DNA from: Salvia splendens
Taxonomy: Eukaryota; Streptophyta; Magnoliopsida; Lamiales; Lamiaceae
DNA: 64,000 nt
NCBI RefSeq assembly: GCF_004379255.2
Contig: NC_056038.1
Coordinates: forward strand, 11,384,729-11,448,728
Reading direction: 5' to 3'
Below, piece after piece: positions 48,282-60,483 of this stretch (position 1 is its first letter; every line of letters begins with the position of its first letter). The notes under the pieces were generated by a model. It was not told where the DNA came from and did no database searches. It saw only the letters and a list, made by a program, of their open reading frames with translations. The translations under genes and the position numbers were made by a program.

Positions 48282-51200
48282 CTAACTTGGATTGAAACGA
48301 GGGCTGCCCCGTCCTCTTCCCTGTTGGTGATAGCCTTCTCCACCCCGCCCACTGCTGAAATTTCCTCGACCCCAGACGCTATCACTCCTCAAATAGGTCC
48401 GACCACCACTGAAGTTTCCACGACCCCTCAAGTTTTCATTATGAAACCCTCCCCTTGGAGAGATAACACGACCCCTCCCGCTGCCAACTGCATAGAAAAT
48501 GTCAGGATCAGTTTATTAAGTATCGCATGCATAGAACTGTAGAAATGAAAAGTTGATGGCTCTGGGCTCACCTCGAGATGTGGTTCTCTTTATCTCCACA
48601 GTAGCTTGATGGCCCCTGATAGTTATAGGAGAAGCCTGAAATGTAAACAATCGACATTAAACATAGACTATGAAGATCATCTAATGTTCATATCATGAAT
48701 TCCCAGAAGTTATTATGACAATATGATACGTCATGTATTGGAGAGCTAAACAAAAGTTGAGCATCAAAACCAACATTTCTTTGACAAAATTTCCAATCCA
48801 TATACAAATGTGCATTCAGAGCATTCAGAGGTAACAACAAGAGAATGCACATACTTCAGCCTCACTCATTCTTCAGAGGATCACCAATTGAAACAGTGAG
48901 CAGCTTGGACAAAATATGTAGGGGTATAATGATTTTAGGTAAAAGAGAATAAAAGTAAGCAACATTTTGCATCAACATAAAGCATAGTGACTATTGAACC
49001 TGATGCATGCCCATCCAATGTACTCATTTATCGGAGGAAAAACAAATCACTGTTTTCAACTCATAGGTGCGGCACTATGTGCAACTCCTGATTACAGCAC
49101 TGGCAGCAGAATGGGAATTATGATTATTCTAATATATAGTTATAACATTGACAATGCTTGAAATCACTAATCAATATTTAAGCTTTTGAAATGAGATGCA
49201 ATAAGATTGAGAAGTTTCAATAGTCCTGGTATCTGTTCCGCTGCTAAACGCAGAACAGCCAATGATGAAAAGGAACAATTCGGAAGCTATAAATCATGGT
49301 AATAAAATCAACTGAACAAGCATTGCCGGGAAAATGATTAATATGCTTTGCTAGGTCTGAATTGCATGATTCTCATGGAATAAGATGGCTCAAATCTCAA
49401 TCTCTAGGCCGTGAGATTTAGGAAGGCAATTGCAAGGAAAATGTAGCAGAAAGAATTAAACGGTGCCATTGTGGTCCAGGACCAAAATTACATTCTGAAG
49501 GTTTGGGGGGACATGAATAACTGGAAGAAAAGGAAAGAAAAAAACTTAAAACAGTTTCCATATTAGCAAGGCATAAAACAGAACTGTCTGCAATCTCCTA
49601 TCATAGAGAAGGTAATCTTTGCACCAAATAGAATGTGTATTTCAAATATAAGATCTTCAATATCCAACAAAGCTAACTTGCTTGAAATTTAAGGACTTAA
49701 AATTTGAACTTAAGAACATCAAGGAGGCTGGTTTTTGGAAGACCAATAGCTTTGTCAAGAACAAAGGACAAACTTTGGTAGCCTGTTAACAATAAAAAGA
49801 ATGTGTAGAGCGCATACCTTGATTGCACTTTGGATGGAACTGAACTCTTGAAACTCAACAAAGCCAAAACAGAATCCTTGTAGCTGCAAAGATAGGAATT
49901 ATAACATTATACACAAACTGTCCAGCAGATGCAAAATGGACTTCCAAGGGTAAGAAACACCACATATGCAAGATACTCCATGTAATAACAGACTTTTTTA
50001 ACATCAGTGTTAGCTTAAAAGGAAAGAACAATGCAGTAGAAACCTACAGTATGATTAACCACTAACCTCGTTTCTGCGGACATGGACCCCATTCTGCTTA
50101 ATAGGTCCAAATTTTGCAAATTCAGCCTCAAGCTGAGCAACAGTTACATTTAGAGGCAAATTCCGGATATATATAGAATGACCTTCAACTGTAAGAAACA
50201 AGCGCACACAAATTTAATATGATTTGTCAAATAAGGGCACAAGTATAAGAATTGGCATATGTTCAATTGTTAGCTTCAATCATAGAGGTCTTTGCTTCCT
50301 TCAAGTTTTCCTATTGAATGTTGTAAAATACCACCAAAAAAGATAAAATACCTTCATCATGGGAATAATCGATTTCTGGGGCATTAACAGTTGCACATTT
50401 CTCTGATGCTTCAGAAACTGAAGCCTCAGCAACAGGAATAATTGATTGCTTCTCAGTTTTTGTAGAAGCTACTCTTGCTGTAGGAGGAACATAAACTTTG
50501 GTAGGTCCCTTCTTTGTTTGTGCACCAACTATTGAAGCATATGACATTTTTGGGAAATCCTCTAGGGATGCAGAATTAATTCGTTCTTCTGCCACCACAA
50601 TTTCTCTAGGGTGACTAGCTGCTCTCTTATCAATCACTTGGTCATTCTCTTTCTCCTTAGCAATCTTAATTCCCGCTGCATAAGTTATATTTTCTTCTTT
50701 GGGGGGATCAATCACCTGTGCAGGTTCTGAAAACAAATTGACAAAGATAAGAAAGCCATCCTGGAAAGTCATCTTGCTCAGAGATTTTACAACGAGAAGT
50801 GCTGACCTGGATCTTGTGTCAAAGCACTTGATGGGGTGTCATCAGCTACAGTAGCCATCCCTGATAGACCATCTGATGTAGTCTCCTCCACATACCTTAA
50901 AACATCGTTTAAAACATAGTATCCCGTGTCTTGAGGAGCAAGGAAAAATGTTTGCACAAACTTCCTTCTCATGTTGTTCTTTCCAATCAAGCAGCCAGTC
51001 ACAAGGACCATGATACCCTCCTTAAAAGAATTCTGAGAATCAGCAGATTTAATCTCTGCCTTGTAGTTCGTGTAGTCCAAGTTACATATCTCGTCATTTA
51101 TGCACTGGTAAAGAACAAGACTACAGCATTAACTTTATTAAACCTCTCATAATGATCAGAAGCTAAACTTGTGAATAATGGTGAGGTTATCTTGGTTGAT

Positions 51201-52210
51201 CAAAAGAAGGGGCATGAGTCATAGCAATTAAGGTATGTGCAAAATAAAGTACAGAAAGCTTAGGCTTAAGGGAGACACAAGGAAACTGAACAAGTATCTC
51301 GCATTAGCTGCAGTGCAGTGCAGAAAAGTCGAGAGGTAAAATCTCTAAAAGCACTTATAGATACATTACTTGCATAGAAAAATGAATAAGGATGTAATCA
51401 TGTAATCTCAGGTATGTGGATATCATAAAGGCTGGTAAAACATAGAAGAATAGAATGACAGTCAAGTTTTCGTATAAGTTAGTTATAGAAGTGAATTATT
51501 ACTTACTGTAACAGATGAGAATGTTTATGGTCATCCTTAAGAAAATTACCACTTTACAAATAAAAATCAGTGTAAATTTCAGTTTCTTCTTTGATGACAT
51601 TCATCAATGTGTAGGACATTATATAATGAAGTAATAAACTAAGCTGAACTTTGCATAGATAATGGAGTACAAGTAACTTTTAAAAATGTGATATTCCAAG
51701 AAAAGTTCATAAAGATATCAAACTTTATATGATCAGAGTTTTCTCATATGAACAGGCTTAAATTTAATTATTATAAAGCTCTGCCAAAATATGTTTATTG
51801 TGAAATTAACTATAACTAAAAGAAATGATGCAGTGCCTTATCTTAATGTGGCAAGTTCATGCTATTGCTATATGGTAAAATTTCAAATCATGACATACAG
51901 ACATAACAAAAATTTCAAGCATACTTAATTTTTACACAGCAGGCCATCTGGCTGTAGAGTAAACTTTCATAAAGTAAACTGCACATACTCACAAGTAATG
52001 AAAATGAAAGAAAGCAGGACTCACGTTCATGGTTGTCACAGTTCTCATGAGACCATTAAGATCCTGCCGACTCGAAATACTTGTATCTCGGTAAAATCGG
52101 TAAACCTGCTCAGGAGAATGATGGAGAATAGTGTAATACTGCTCAATAAAAGCATTTGCAATCACTTCAACACTCCGACCTTGTCGCGGATTCTCACTTT
52201 GTGTGGACAT
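48282..52210 (-). CDS. G3BP-like protein (NTF2 domain plus RRM)
   Basis: Seven coding exons join in phase: 52210-52025, 51104-50807, 50726-50352, 50188-50067, 49883-49818, 48635-48572 and 48487-48282, giving 438 residues. An untranslated first exon probably ends at the CTCAG/GTAAAC donor at 52929. Residues 1 to about 140 are an NTF2-like domain (ANAFIEQYYTILHHSPEQVYRFY, LVTGCLIGKNNMRRKFVQTFFLAPQ, GYYVLNDVLRYVEE). A long acidic and polar linker follows, including SYASIVGAQ. Then comes one RRM with RNP2 IYIRNL and RNP1 CFGFVEF. The C-terminal tail is rich in RG/GGR (RGRGNFSGG, GRGRGSPRF). Known relatives are cytoplasmic RNA-binding proteins found in stress granules, with the NTF2 domain as dimer and partner interface. 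The ATG at 52210 follows the acceptor by two bases. No lesion was seen. Confidence 0.9.
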
Positions 52211-53255
52211 TCCTAAGGAGGGTTCCAAAAATGAATAGTAAGGGAAAAATCACCTTGGAAATATACCATTTAAGGTTATCAAGAGATACTAGTACATGAG
52301 AGTACTCCAAGTTTAAATCTCATGAGGTGTTTACTGAATCAGAAGCAAATGGGACAGATATTGGCAATAACTAAAACCCAACTAAACTCCTAACCAAACA
52401 ATAACATATTTACGAACAAACAATCATCATTAAGTACAGGCGGAATACCACATTTTAGACTCTAGTGCAACAAAACAAAAAAATCAATATCAAGATTCAA
52501 AACAGAAAACAAGGAATAGTGAAAACAAAATCTACAGAAACTGAAAGGAATACAAACGAAAATCACATTTACTTAAAAACCATCATAGCTATATTTCTTG
52601 GGCATACCATAACCCCTAATTGCACCTCCATAAATTTGGCGCTATATTTCTCAGATTCCACATAAATCTCACAGTAGAAGGTAAATACGGACAATTTTAC
52701 TGATTCAACCAACAGATCTAGCCGCGAAGAATAATCAAAAAAGCAAAACCCACGACCCAAGGGAGGGCTTATTAAGCAAATCTAACAATTAAACAAGTAG
52801 TACAAATTCTTGATCAATCGAAAAAGTGCGAGCAAAATGTTGATATTTTCCACTTATCATGTTGCAAAAGAAGATCAAGAAGAAGGAGATCGCATGATCC
52901 GATTCGGCGGATAAATCGGTGTTTACCTGAGTGATGGAACTTGATTTGGGAGTGGAGGGGAAACAGACAGGAATGAGGAGAAAATGAGTAAGGAGGGAAG
53001 GAGATTACAGCAGAATGGAGAGGGAAGTGACAATTGGCGACGAAAACACTAGAGATCCAGTGTAGCACAGTATGTATGGGAGATTCAATTCTTTAAATAA
53101 TTAAAAAAAAGGAAAAGACATGAATTGGTTATTTTATTTTTGGGAATTAGAAATATTAATTTTGACCGAAATTTGGTTTTCATTTTTTATGAACTTTAAA
53201 TATGGTTGGAGATATTGACGCATAATTTATTAGCTATAAAATTAACTTGCAATGA

Positions 53256-53478
53256 GGGTGATCAATTGCTAACTTTCTTAAGTTGCTAACTTTATTAACT
53301 TATCCACGCATTGTATTAAAAATATCAACAAGATGACATTAAAATGTCAATACATAATTTTGTTGACATTACAATAAATTGTGTTGATATTATGTTTCGT
53401 ATTAACATTTTTAATACATTGTGTTGATGAGTTAACAGAGTTAGCAATTTAAGAAAATTAGTAATTGATTACACCCCC
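53256..53478. mobile_element. Mutator-like MITE, relative of the one at 19057
   Basis: Ends GGGTGATCAATTGCTAAC and, inverted, GGGTGTAATCAATTACTAA. The interior words AATGTCAAYA and TGTGTTGATGAGTTAAC match the family. The flanks AACTTGCAATGA and AACTGCAATTA look like a decayed 9-10 bp duplication. Confidence 0.7.
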
Positions 53479-53577
53479 TAACTGCAATTATACACTGTAG
53501 AGATAGTCAGTACATGCATCGAATCCACGTGGAATAAGAAGCAAATAGTCTATCACAATCAGATGTTACTACTCTTA

Positions 53578-53804
53578 GACTTCCCCCGTCCTATCATAAG
53601 TGAATCACTTTTCTTTTTTTAGAATGTTCCACCATATGTGAACCATTTTCCTTTTAAATCATCCCTCATAGACTCTTACTTTCTTTTCACTACTGTGCTT
53701 TTTCATCTCTCATGGCACCTTCTCAATTTTAACTATTTAAATATCAATTCTTTAAATCCAATGTCTAAAAGAAGTGGGTCGCATATGGCGGGACGAAAGA
53801 AGTA
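53578..53804. mobile_element. Degenerate Stowaway-like MITE
   Basis: Left CTTCCCCCGTCCTATCATAAG and right GGCGGGACGAAAGAAG are imperfect inverted ends, and a relic TA is visible only on the right. The interior is typical (CACTTTTCTTTTTT, then a SAGTGGGTC-like word). Confidence 0.35.
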
Positions 53805-54078
53805 TTATTTGAATTTATTTTACTGAAATCTAGACAGAAACGCGTAAACACCAAAGTAAAGTAATTACATAGGAGATAAAAATCTGAGAAATAAGTGAAT
53901 TTCAATAATATGATTTCACTACTTTAGTCCACTAATTAAAAGTATAAATATTTAATCTAAATTACGTGGTTAGTAGATATTTAATCTAAATTACATGGTT
54001 ATGAGGGCGAATTACACAATTATTTTCAATTTTAATAGAAAGTAGATATCAAGTAAGAGTTTGTCACGTAACTCCATA

Positions 54079-54392
54079 TAGACATGCCCACGGTTCGTAA
54101 ACCGGCGGTTCCGAACCCGAACCGCCAGTTCCGGTTTCGAGAAATGTGGAACCGGAACCGAACCGTGAGGCTATTTCACAGTTCCGGTTTCGAACTGCCG
54201 TTTTCAGGCGGTTTTTTTATGGTTTTTCACGGTTCCGAACTGTCGTTTTCCGGCGGTTTTCGCGGTTCCGGCTAGATTTCACGGTTTTTTACGATTTCAA
54301 TTTGGAACCGGAACCGGCCCGGGGTTCTAATTCAAGAAAAAAGTCACGGTTCCGCGGTTAACCGCCAGAACCGAAAATCTTGGGCATCTCTA
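54079..54392. mobile_element. hAT MITE sharing ends with the element at 24164
   Basis: Left end TAGACATGCCCACGGTT and right end, inverted, TAGAGATGCCCAAGATTTT. The perfect octamer ACTCCATA flanks both sides (54071-54078 and 54393-54400). It is full of GGTTCCG/CGGAACC repeats like the autonomous copy. 314 bp, non-coding. Confidence 0.92.
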
Positions 54393-54454
54393 ACTCCATA
54401 CATCTCCAAACAGTTTCTCAAATCCTAAGAAAGCCCCCATGCCTTACTCTTAGG

Positions 54455-55253
54455 CAATGTTTTAAAACTGGACCGAAAGCGAACCGACGAAGCCACTGGT
54501 TCACAGTTCAACTGGTCGGATCGGTCCAACCACTGGTCGGATCGGTCCAACCACTAGTCGGACCGTTTTACTGTAACATATAAAATTAAATATATATTTT
54601 ATAATTATATCAAATTTATTATATAATAAAATGTAGTTTTTTGATCAAATTCATATATATTTTTATATAATTTAGTGAAAAATAAAATATTATTAAACTT
54701 AATTGAAGAAAATTATAATTAAATTTTAGAGAAATGTAAACATAAATTATATAAATATATACCAAATATATTAAAAATTATATTTAATTAAATATATATA
54801 TGAAATATTGAAATTTAGTGTAATAAATTACTATTAAAGTTTACTAAATAATAAATTTAATTAACATATTTTATTTACAATTAATTATAATGAATTAATC
54901 AATTTTAAAAATAATAATTAATAGAATGAATGAAAAATTATTCATTGATTATAAGAATAATTTAAGTTATTGTTATACCACAACAATTGAAGTGGTGGAG
55001 TGGTAATGGAGTTGGACTTATATACATGAGGCCTATGGTTTGAATCCCATTGGACACAATTTTTTGAAAAAAAGTTGAAAATATCAAAAACCGGTTCAAC
55101 CGGTTCCCGATTTCCGGTCGAACCGCCCGGTTCATCCGGTTCAAAACGGCTCAACCTCTCGGCGGATTTAAGTGGTGAACCAGACCGGACTGAGCACCGG
55201 TTCGCGGCCGAACCGGTCCGACCGACTAGTCTGATCCGGTTTTTAAAACACTG
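54455..55253 (+). mobile_element. Non-autonomous hAT-type element with tRNA-like segment, copy 2
   Basis: Ends CAATGTTTTAAAACTGGAC and, inverted, CAGTGTTTTAAAAACCGG. The perfect octamer CTCTTAGG flanks both sides (54447-54454 and 55254-55261). It has the same plan as copy 1 at 33458: CCGG-rich ends, an AT-rich non-coding core, and a tRNA-like stretch near the right end. It lies only 54 bp from the hAT MITE. Confidence 0.88.
54984..55060 (+). other. tRNA-like segment inside the hAT-type element (copy 2)
   Basis: A-box-like GTGGTGGAGTGGTAATGG and B-box-like GGTTTGAATCCC are spaced as in a tRNA gene. The T arm pairs well (TATGG with CCAT). The anticodon arm is weak. The primary sequence differs from copy 1, but the two boxes and their place in the element are conserved. 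Confidence 0.55.
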
Positions 55254-55261
55254 CTCTTAGG

Positions 55262-55698
55262 GCATGTTTGTTTGACGATAAATAAAGCTAACATGGAAAA
55301 TAAATTTTAAAAAATGTACATAAGACAATAGTATATCACTTCAAATTACTAATTGTATTTAGCTAATATAGATATACATATAAAAGATAAATAATCCTTA
55401 ACTAGGTAATAACAATAAATAGAAAAAGTTAAGACTTTGCAACACAAAAGTGAACTACATTCAATTAACTAATTGAATGTGAATTTTTTATTAATAAAAT
55501 AGAAAACATGTAATCAACAATTTTAAAATTATGGTATTAAATTTTTATTAAACTATTTTTTAAAAAAATAATAAAATAATATTCTATTTATTATTATAAT
55601 GCCTAATTTAAATAATTATATTAAGATTTTTTTAGTAGTTACTTGTAACGTATAATAATAGATAATATAATGATAAACATCATAATGATAATAATGTA
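55262..55698. other. AT-rich spacer
   Basis: No gene or repeat border was recognised. Confidence 0.4.
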
Positions 55699-56281
55699 CT
55701 ACCTCCGTCCCTGATTATTTGTCACTCTTTGACCGGGCACGAGTTTTAAGGAAATGTTTGAATGTGTAATAAATGGAGTTAGGTAGTGGAATGTGGGACC
55801 TCTTTGACTTTTTGTGTGTAAAGATTGTTTCTTTAAATTTGTTAGAGCTATTCAATGTGCAATTAAATTTTGGATGAAGAGAGAATGGTGTTGTGATTAA
55901 ATAAATTTCATTGATTACATTTGATTAATTAAACTTGGTGTTGCAAAATTGAATGAAAAAAACAACCAAACTGTCGCATCAGTAACTTAAACGATTTCCA
56001 TTCAAATTTTTCCAAAAAATAAGGAGGGAATGCCTCCAATTCCATGGAGGGAATTTGTACAAACAAGGAGGGAAATTTTACAAGGGGTTTCAAACTCAAA
56101 CTACTCCTATAAATACATTCATTTCTACTCCATTCACTTCCACCAACCAAAAAAAAGGAAAACATATTTAAAGTGTAATACCCTCAGAAAATCTTCATCA
56201 CCGGGCAATGAGCAGGAGGTGGTCTGAGAGTTGGACCATCAGCAGGAGCTCGTCCAGGTATTGGACCATGAGCAGGAGCAG

Positions 56282-57605
56282 GAGCAGGAGCAGGTGCAGG
56301 ATGGAAGGCAGCGAGTCTCATTCGTCTTGAACAGTCATGAAAAAAACCTCATTGTGCAGTTTCTTCTACAACAAAGTCAAGCTGGAGTGCTGCCAAGAGG
56401 TTGATTTACAGAGGCTGTCAAAAGATTCAAAATCCATAGAAGGACAACAATGAGAATTTGGAAGATCGCCAAGAGGTTCATTTATAAAGGCATCCAAAAG
56501 ATTCAAAATCCATAGAAGGACAACAATGAGAATTTGGAAGATCGCCAAACAGTAAATAAACATAGGGGAACATGTTATGATGAAAGACAAAGCAACATGT
56601 TATCAACACCATGATAAACTTATGCTAGATGAAGAAAAGGTTAGAAACCTGTCCATGCTTGAGAGATCAACAATAAGGAAGCTTACTTCTAAGATGGAAG
56701 TAAGCAAGTCAGCAATTGGTAGATTTATTAAGAATAATCAGATGAAACCTCATACAAGTGTTGTCAAGCCTACACTGACACAAGCCAATAAAATTGCAAG
56801 GATGAAATGGTGTCTTGCTCATATTCAGCCAACATTAGCTGAAGGTAAACTTCTTTACCATTCAATGGACAACATTGTTCATATTGACGAGAAATGGTTC
56901 TACATGACAAAGGCATAAGACAGATACTACCTTTTGCCGGATGAGGATGAGCCTTATAGGTCCTGTAAGTCCAAGAGATTCATCACTAAAGTCATGTTCA
57001 TGGCTGTTGTCAGTAGGCCACATATTGGCAGTTATCGGAAAATCATATTTGATTGTAAAATCGGCTTATTCCCGTTCACAGATGAAGTACCAACTAAAAG
57101 AAGTTCAAAGAACAGGCCAAAAGAGACAATTGAGACAAAGCCTATTCAATCAGTTAACAAGGAAGTCATGAAAACTTGTCTCCTAAACCAGGTATGCCAA
57201 TTTTTTTCTATCATGAAAGCTATCAGACATTATTAATGTCATCACTTAGTCATATACACGCATCATTCACAGATTATACCAACAATCAAAGCCAAGTGGC
57301 CAACCAATGCAAGCAAGCGGATTTTCATCCAGCAAGATAATGCCAAACTCTCACCACAAACTCTTAACTAAGTCTTCATCATATTGCAAAGCTGTTTCAC
57401 AGGAATATTAGAAGTGCATGGGAACAACAACTACAAGATCCATCACTTAAACAAGGACAAATTGCATAGAACAGAGGGGCTGCCTTTAGAACTTCATGTT
57501 GAAGAGGGTTTGGTGAGAGAGAGTTTGGAGTACCTGCAACTGCCTAAGAACAATGCTGGAGACACATATGATATAAGGCCTCTTAACCATGCTTTAGGGT
57601 ACTAG
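56282..57605 (+). pseudogene. Mariner transposase, catalytic region partly deleted
   Basis: Pieces in order are RVSFVLNSHEKNLIVQFLLQ, FTEAVKRFKIHRRTTMRIWK (first helix-turn-helix, with a 74-bp tandem duplication), KMEVSKSAIGRFIKNNQM (second helix-turn-helix) and VHIDEKWFYMTKA with the first catalytic Asp. After a stop (56916-56918) follow YYLLPDEDEPYRSCKSK, then IGLFPFTDEVPTKRSS. After an intron-like gap comes RIFIQQDNAK with the second Asp. The segment that should carry the third Asp of the plant DD39D triad is missing. The sequence jumps to the family C terminus (ILEVHGNNNYKIHHLNKDKLHR). The protein cannot be catalytic. Confidence 0.88.
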
Positions 57606-58136
57606 ACATAATAGTAGGGGATGGAGTTTATAGTATAAGCACCAACATATGTTTGTGTTTAAGATGTAAACTCTTTTTTTGTGAATAGGCTGCATTTTTT
57701 GTTATTGCCTTCAGAAAATCTTCATCACATGGCATCAGCCTCCAAACCCTTCATAGGGGGTGGCTTACTAAGCTAACTAGGCTGCATTTTGTATAAACAT
57801 CATCAATGTACATCATATTAAGTAATCAGTGAATATTTTTTGTATTATCACATGAAATCAGCCTCCAAACCCTTCATAGGGGATGACTTTTTTTTTTTAC
57901 ATTTCCCACAAAAAATCTTCATCACATGGCATATGGACAACAACACAATGCATAGGGACCTCATAATACACTAACGCAGCCTCCAAACCATACACAAAGG
58001 TGACTGAGCTTTCCCTCACATAAACTTCATCACAGCTTTCCCTCAGATAAACTTCATCACAGGGCATATGGACAACAACACAAGGTATAGGGGCAACACA
58101 TTACACTTACACAACCACATCTCATTTCCCAAAGCC

Positions 58137-58300
58137 TACATCAATTCCCACAGCCTCAATATCACATCAACATAGAGTAATGCACATAAACATTATACAT
58201 CAATTCCCACAACCTCAATATCACATAAACATGGAGTAATGCACATAAACATTCTACATCAATTCCCAAATCCTCAGTCTCACATAAACAACCCAAATAC
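58137..58300. repeat. 59-bp tandem repeat in the mariner 3' region
   Basis: Units begin TACATCAATTCCCA at 58137, 58196 and 58255; the third is partial. Nearby there are also dispersed copies of CTTCATCACATGGCAT and CCTCCAAACCCTTCATAGG. Confidence 0.85.
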
Positions 58301-58419
58301 ACATCAATGCACATCAGTCAGAAGCCTCCAAACCTCAAAAATAGGCTGCATTTTCCAAAAATCAGAAGCCTCCAAACCCTAAAAAGGAGGTGGCTTTGAA
58401 TCAGAAATGTACTCACAAA

Positions 58420-58941
58420 TTAGATGAGATCCTTGAGGCAAGGGAACATGATGAATAGCATTGTTTTTTCATTGTTGGTGTACTCCCTTTTTGGCTCCAC
58501 CGGTGGCGGCATTGCTGCGCCCATGCCATCATCGAGGTCATCCAAACCAATGGGAGGTGGTTCACTTTCCCACCAATTAACAGGATGTGAGGCCGACTGA
58601 GTCTCCAACCAGTCAAACGGCTGCGACGGAGGCTGAGTTTCAGATGAGTCAAACACCACAGATGGAGGTAAAGTTTCAGATCCGTTGATTAATGGGGACA
58701 GAGGTAGAGTTTCAGAACCGTAGAAGCCCTCGGACGGATCTTCAGTTTCAGACCACCCGTAGAAGCCTGGCGACGGAGGTAACATTTCAGATCCGTCGAA
58801 ACCCTTGGACGGAGCTTCAGTTTCAGATCCGTAAAAGAACCAAGCCGGGGGTGTCGGACCTTTAGCCCCGTCATCGCCTATGAACGGTGGAACATCGTGA
58901 ACCACGAATGAACCACCAATTTCGTCGTCGTCAACCTAGCC
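58420..58941 (-). CDS. Unrecognised repeat-rich ORF antisense within the mariner element
   Basis: A minus-strand frame is open from about 58941 (VDDDEIGGSFVVHDVPPF; first ATG at 58905) to the stop at 58420, giving 161 residues from the ATG. It is built from imperfect units of about 13-17 residues around GSETLPPS (for example YGSETEAPSKGF, YGSETLPLSPLI, DSSETQPPSQPF), then an acidic Pro-rich segment (GLDDLDDGMG) and the tail EYTNNEKTMLFIMFPCLKDL. The upstream 250 bp are C/T-rich on this strand, like a plant 5' leader. It matches no transposase domain that I know. It could be a captured host fragment or a conserved accessory frame. Expression is unproven. Confidence 0.35.
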
Positions 58942-59879
58942 GGTCGGTGTTTCTGAGAAGACAGTGTCTATGGATTGTGAATGAGGCGGAGGGAGACGGA
59001 GGGGGGAGAGTGAATGAGGCGAAGGGGGGAGAGTAAATGAGGCGCAGGGAATCGAGAGTGAATTGAGTGAATGAGAGTGAATGAGAGAGAGGAAATCGAG
59101 AGTCAACTGATGCCAAAAATGGCATCCTTTTATTTTTTTAAAAAAATGTAAATAATGGAATTTTGTGTAAATTTTGCCAATAATAAGGCTATTTTTCATG
59201 TCCAAATATAGTAAGTAGGAAGAGTGGCAATTAATCAGGGACGCGCCGAAATGAAAAAGAGTGACAATTAATCAGGGACGGACGAAGTAATATTTATTGA
59301 TAATATAATCAAATATAATTTATAATTTCAAATTTTAATCTAGACCTTCTCTTTTATGGTTTTAAATAGTTATATTATGAACAATTAATTATTAGCATAA
59401 TCATAATAATAATTATAAATAATATAAATATTACTAGTATTATAATATAATAATAATAGTTGTATTAAATAACTGAAATTACATAAATAAGTAAATATGT
59501 AGGAATCTTAAAATTGGAAAAAACATTACCTAGTAAAATTTGGAATGTCAAAATCCTGCAAAGTTGTACTCCCGCCGTTCTGCTTTAATAGAGTCATTTT
59601 TTCCATTTCGGAAAATTGCAAAGTAAATGGTCATCTCCAAATAAGGTAACAATATATATCATTTGGTCGTCTCCCCCTTTCTCTCTCTACAACTCTCTTC
59701 TTCGTTGTCTAACCCTAGGTGAGTAATCTGCCACCCTCGACTAAAATTCGAACCCTAAATCGGGGTAATCTGTACCTCTGCCAGTCCAGTGACGGAACCA
59801 GGAATTTAGAAAAGCAGGGGCTGAACCTTTATCCGGACATATCCAAAATTATCAATTTATATGTTCTAAATAAATATTA

Positions 59880-60098
59880 CTCCATTTGTCCCACGAGAAT
59901 ATACACTCTTTTCTTTTTAGTCTGTCGCATAAAAATATGTACTTTCCAATTTGAAAATTATTTTTCACTAATGAGGTGAGACCATTTTCTACTAACAATA
60001 GTTTAATTACTTTTTCTTTCTACTTCTATCTTATTTAACCAATTATTCATTAAAACTCGTGTCTATCCAAAAGAGCATATTCTTATGGGACGGAGGAG
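59880..60098. mobile_element. Stowaway MITE
   Basis: Imperfect TIRs CTCCATTTGTCCCACGAGAA and, inverted, CTCCTCCGTCCCATAAGAA, flanked by TA. 219 bp. A further one-ended Stowaway start (CTCCCGCCGTTCTGC) lies at about 59572. Confidence 0.75.
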
Positions 60099-60302
60099 TA
60101 TTATATTTTTATATTAATCCAAAAAATTATAAAGATGATGTAAAATAAATTATTAAAATACTATTTTATATATAAACATAATACTAATAAAATATAAATA
60201 CAAAAAATAAATATATTAACATATTATTACATATATACAACAAGATTTGAATAGTAAATAAAGTCTAAAGATATTTAATTTACCAAATCTTCTTAATAAA
60301 TA

Positions 60303-60481
60303 CTCCCTCCGTCCCGGGCTACTCGCTCATTTCCTTTTCGGCTCGGAGATTAAGGAATGAGTGTATAGGAAAGTAAAAAATGACGGCTGTAGGTGAAATT
60401 TTTTACTAAAAATGGAAAGAGTGCAAGTAATTTGGGACGCCCAAAAAGGAAATAAGTGCGAGTAGTGCGGGACGGAGGGAG
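60303..60481. mobile_element. Stowaway MITE
   Basis: TIRs CTCCCTCCGTCCCGGGCTAC and, inverted, CTCCCTCCGTCCCGCACTAC, flanked by TA. 179 bp. Confidence 0.85.
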
Positions 60482-60483
60482 TA

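Larger units (their letters stand above)
55699..59287 (+). mobile_element. Plant mariner-like element (Tc1/mariner), defective
   Basis: TIRs CTACCTCCGTCCCTGATTA and, inverted, CTTCGTCCGTCCCTGATTA are flanked by TA (55697-55698 and 59288-59289). Just inside the right end a second copy of the TIR-like AATTAATCAGGGACG occurs. The interior has a damaged mariner transposase on the plus strand and an unrelated antisense frame near the right end. The TIRs are of the same kind as those of the Stowaway MITEs in this window. Confidence 0.9.
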
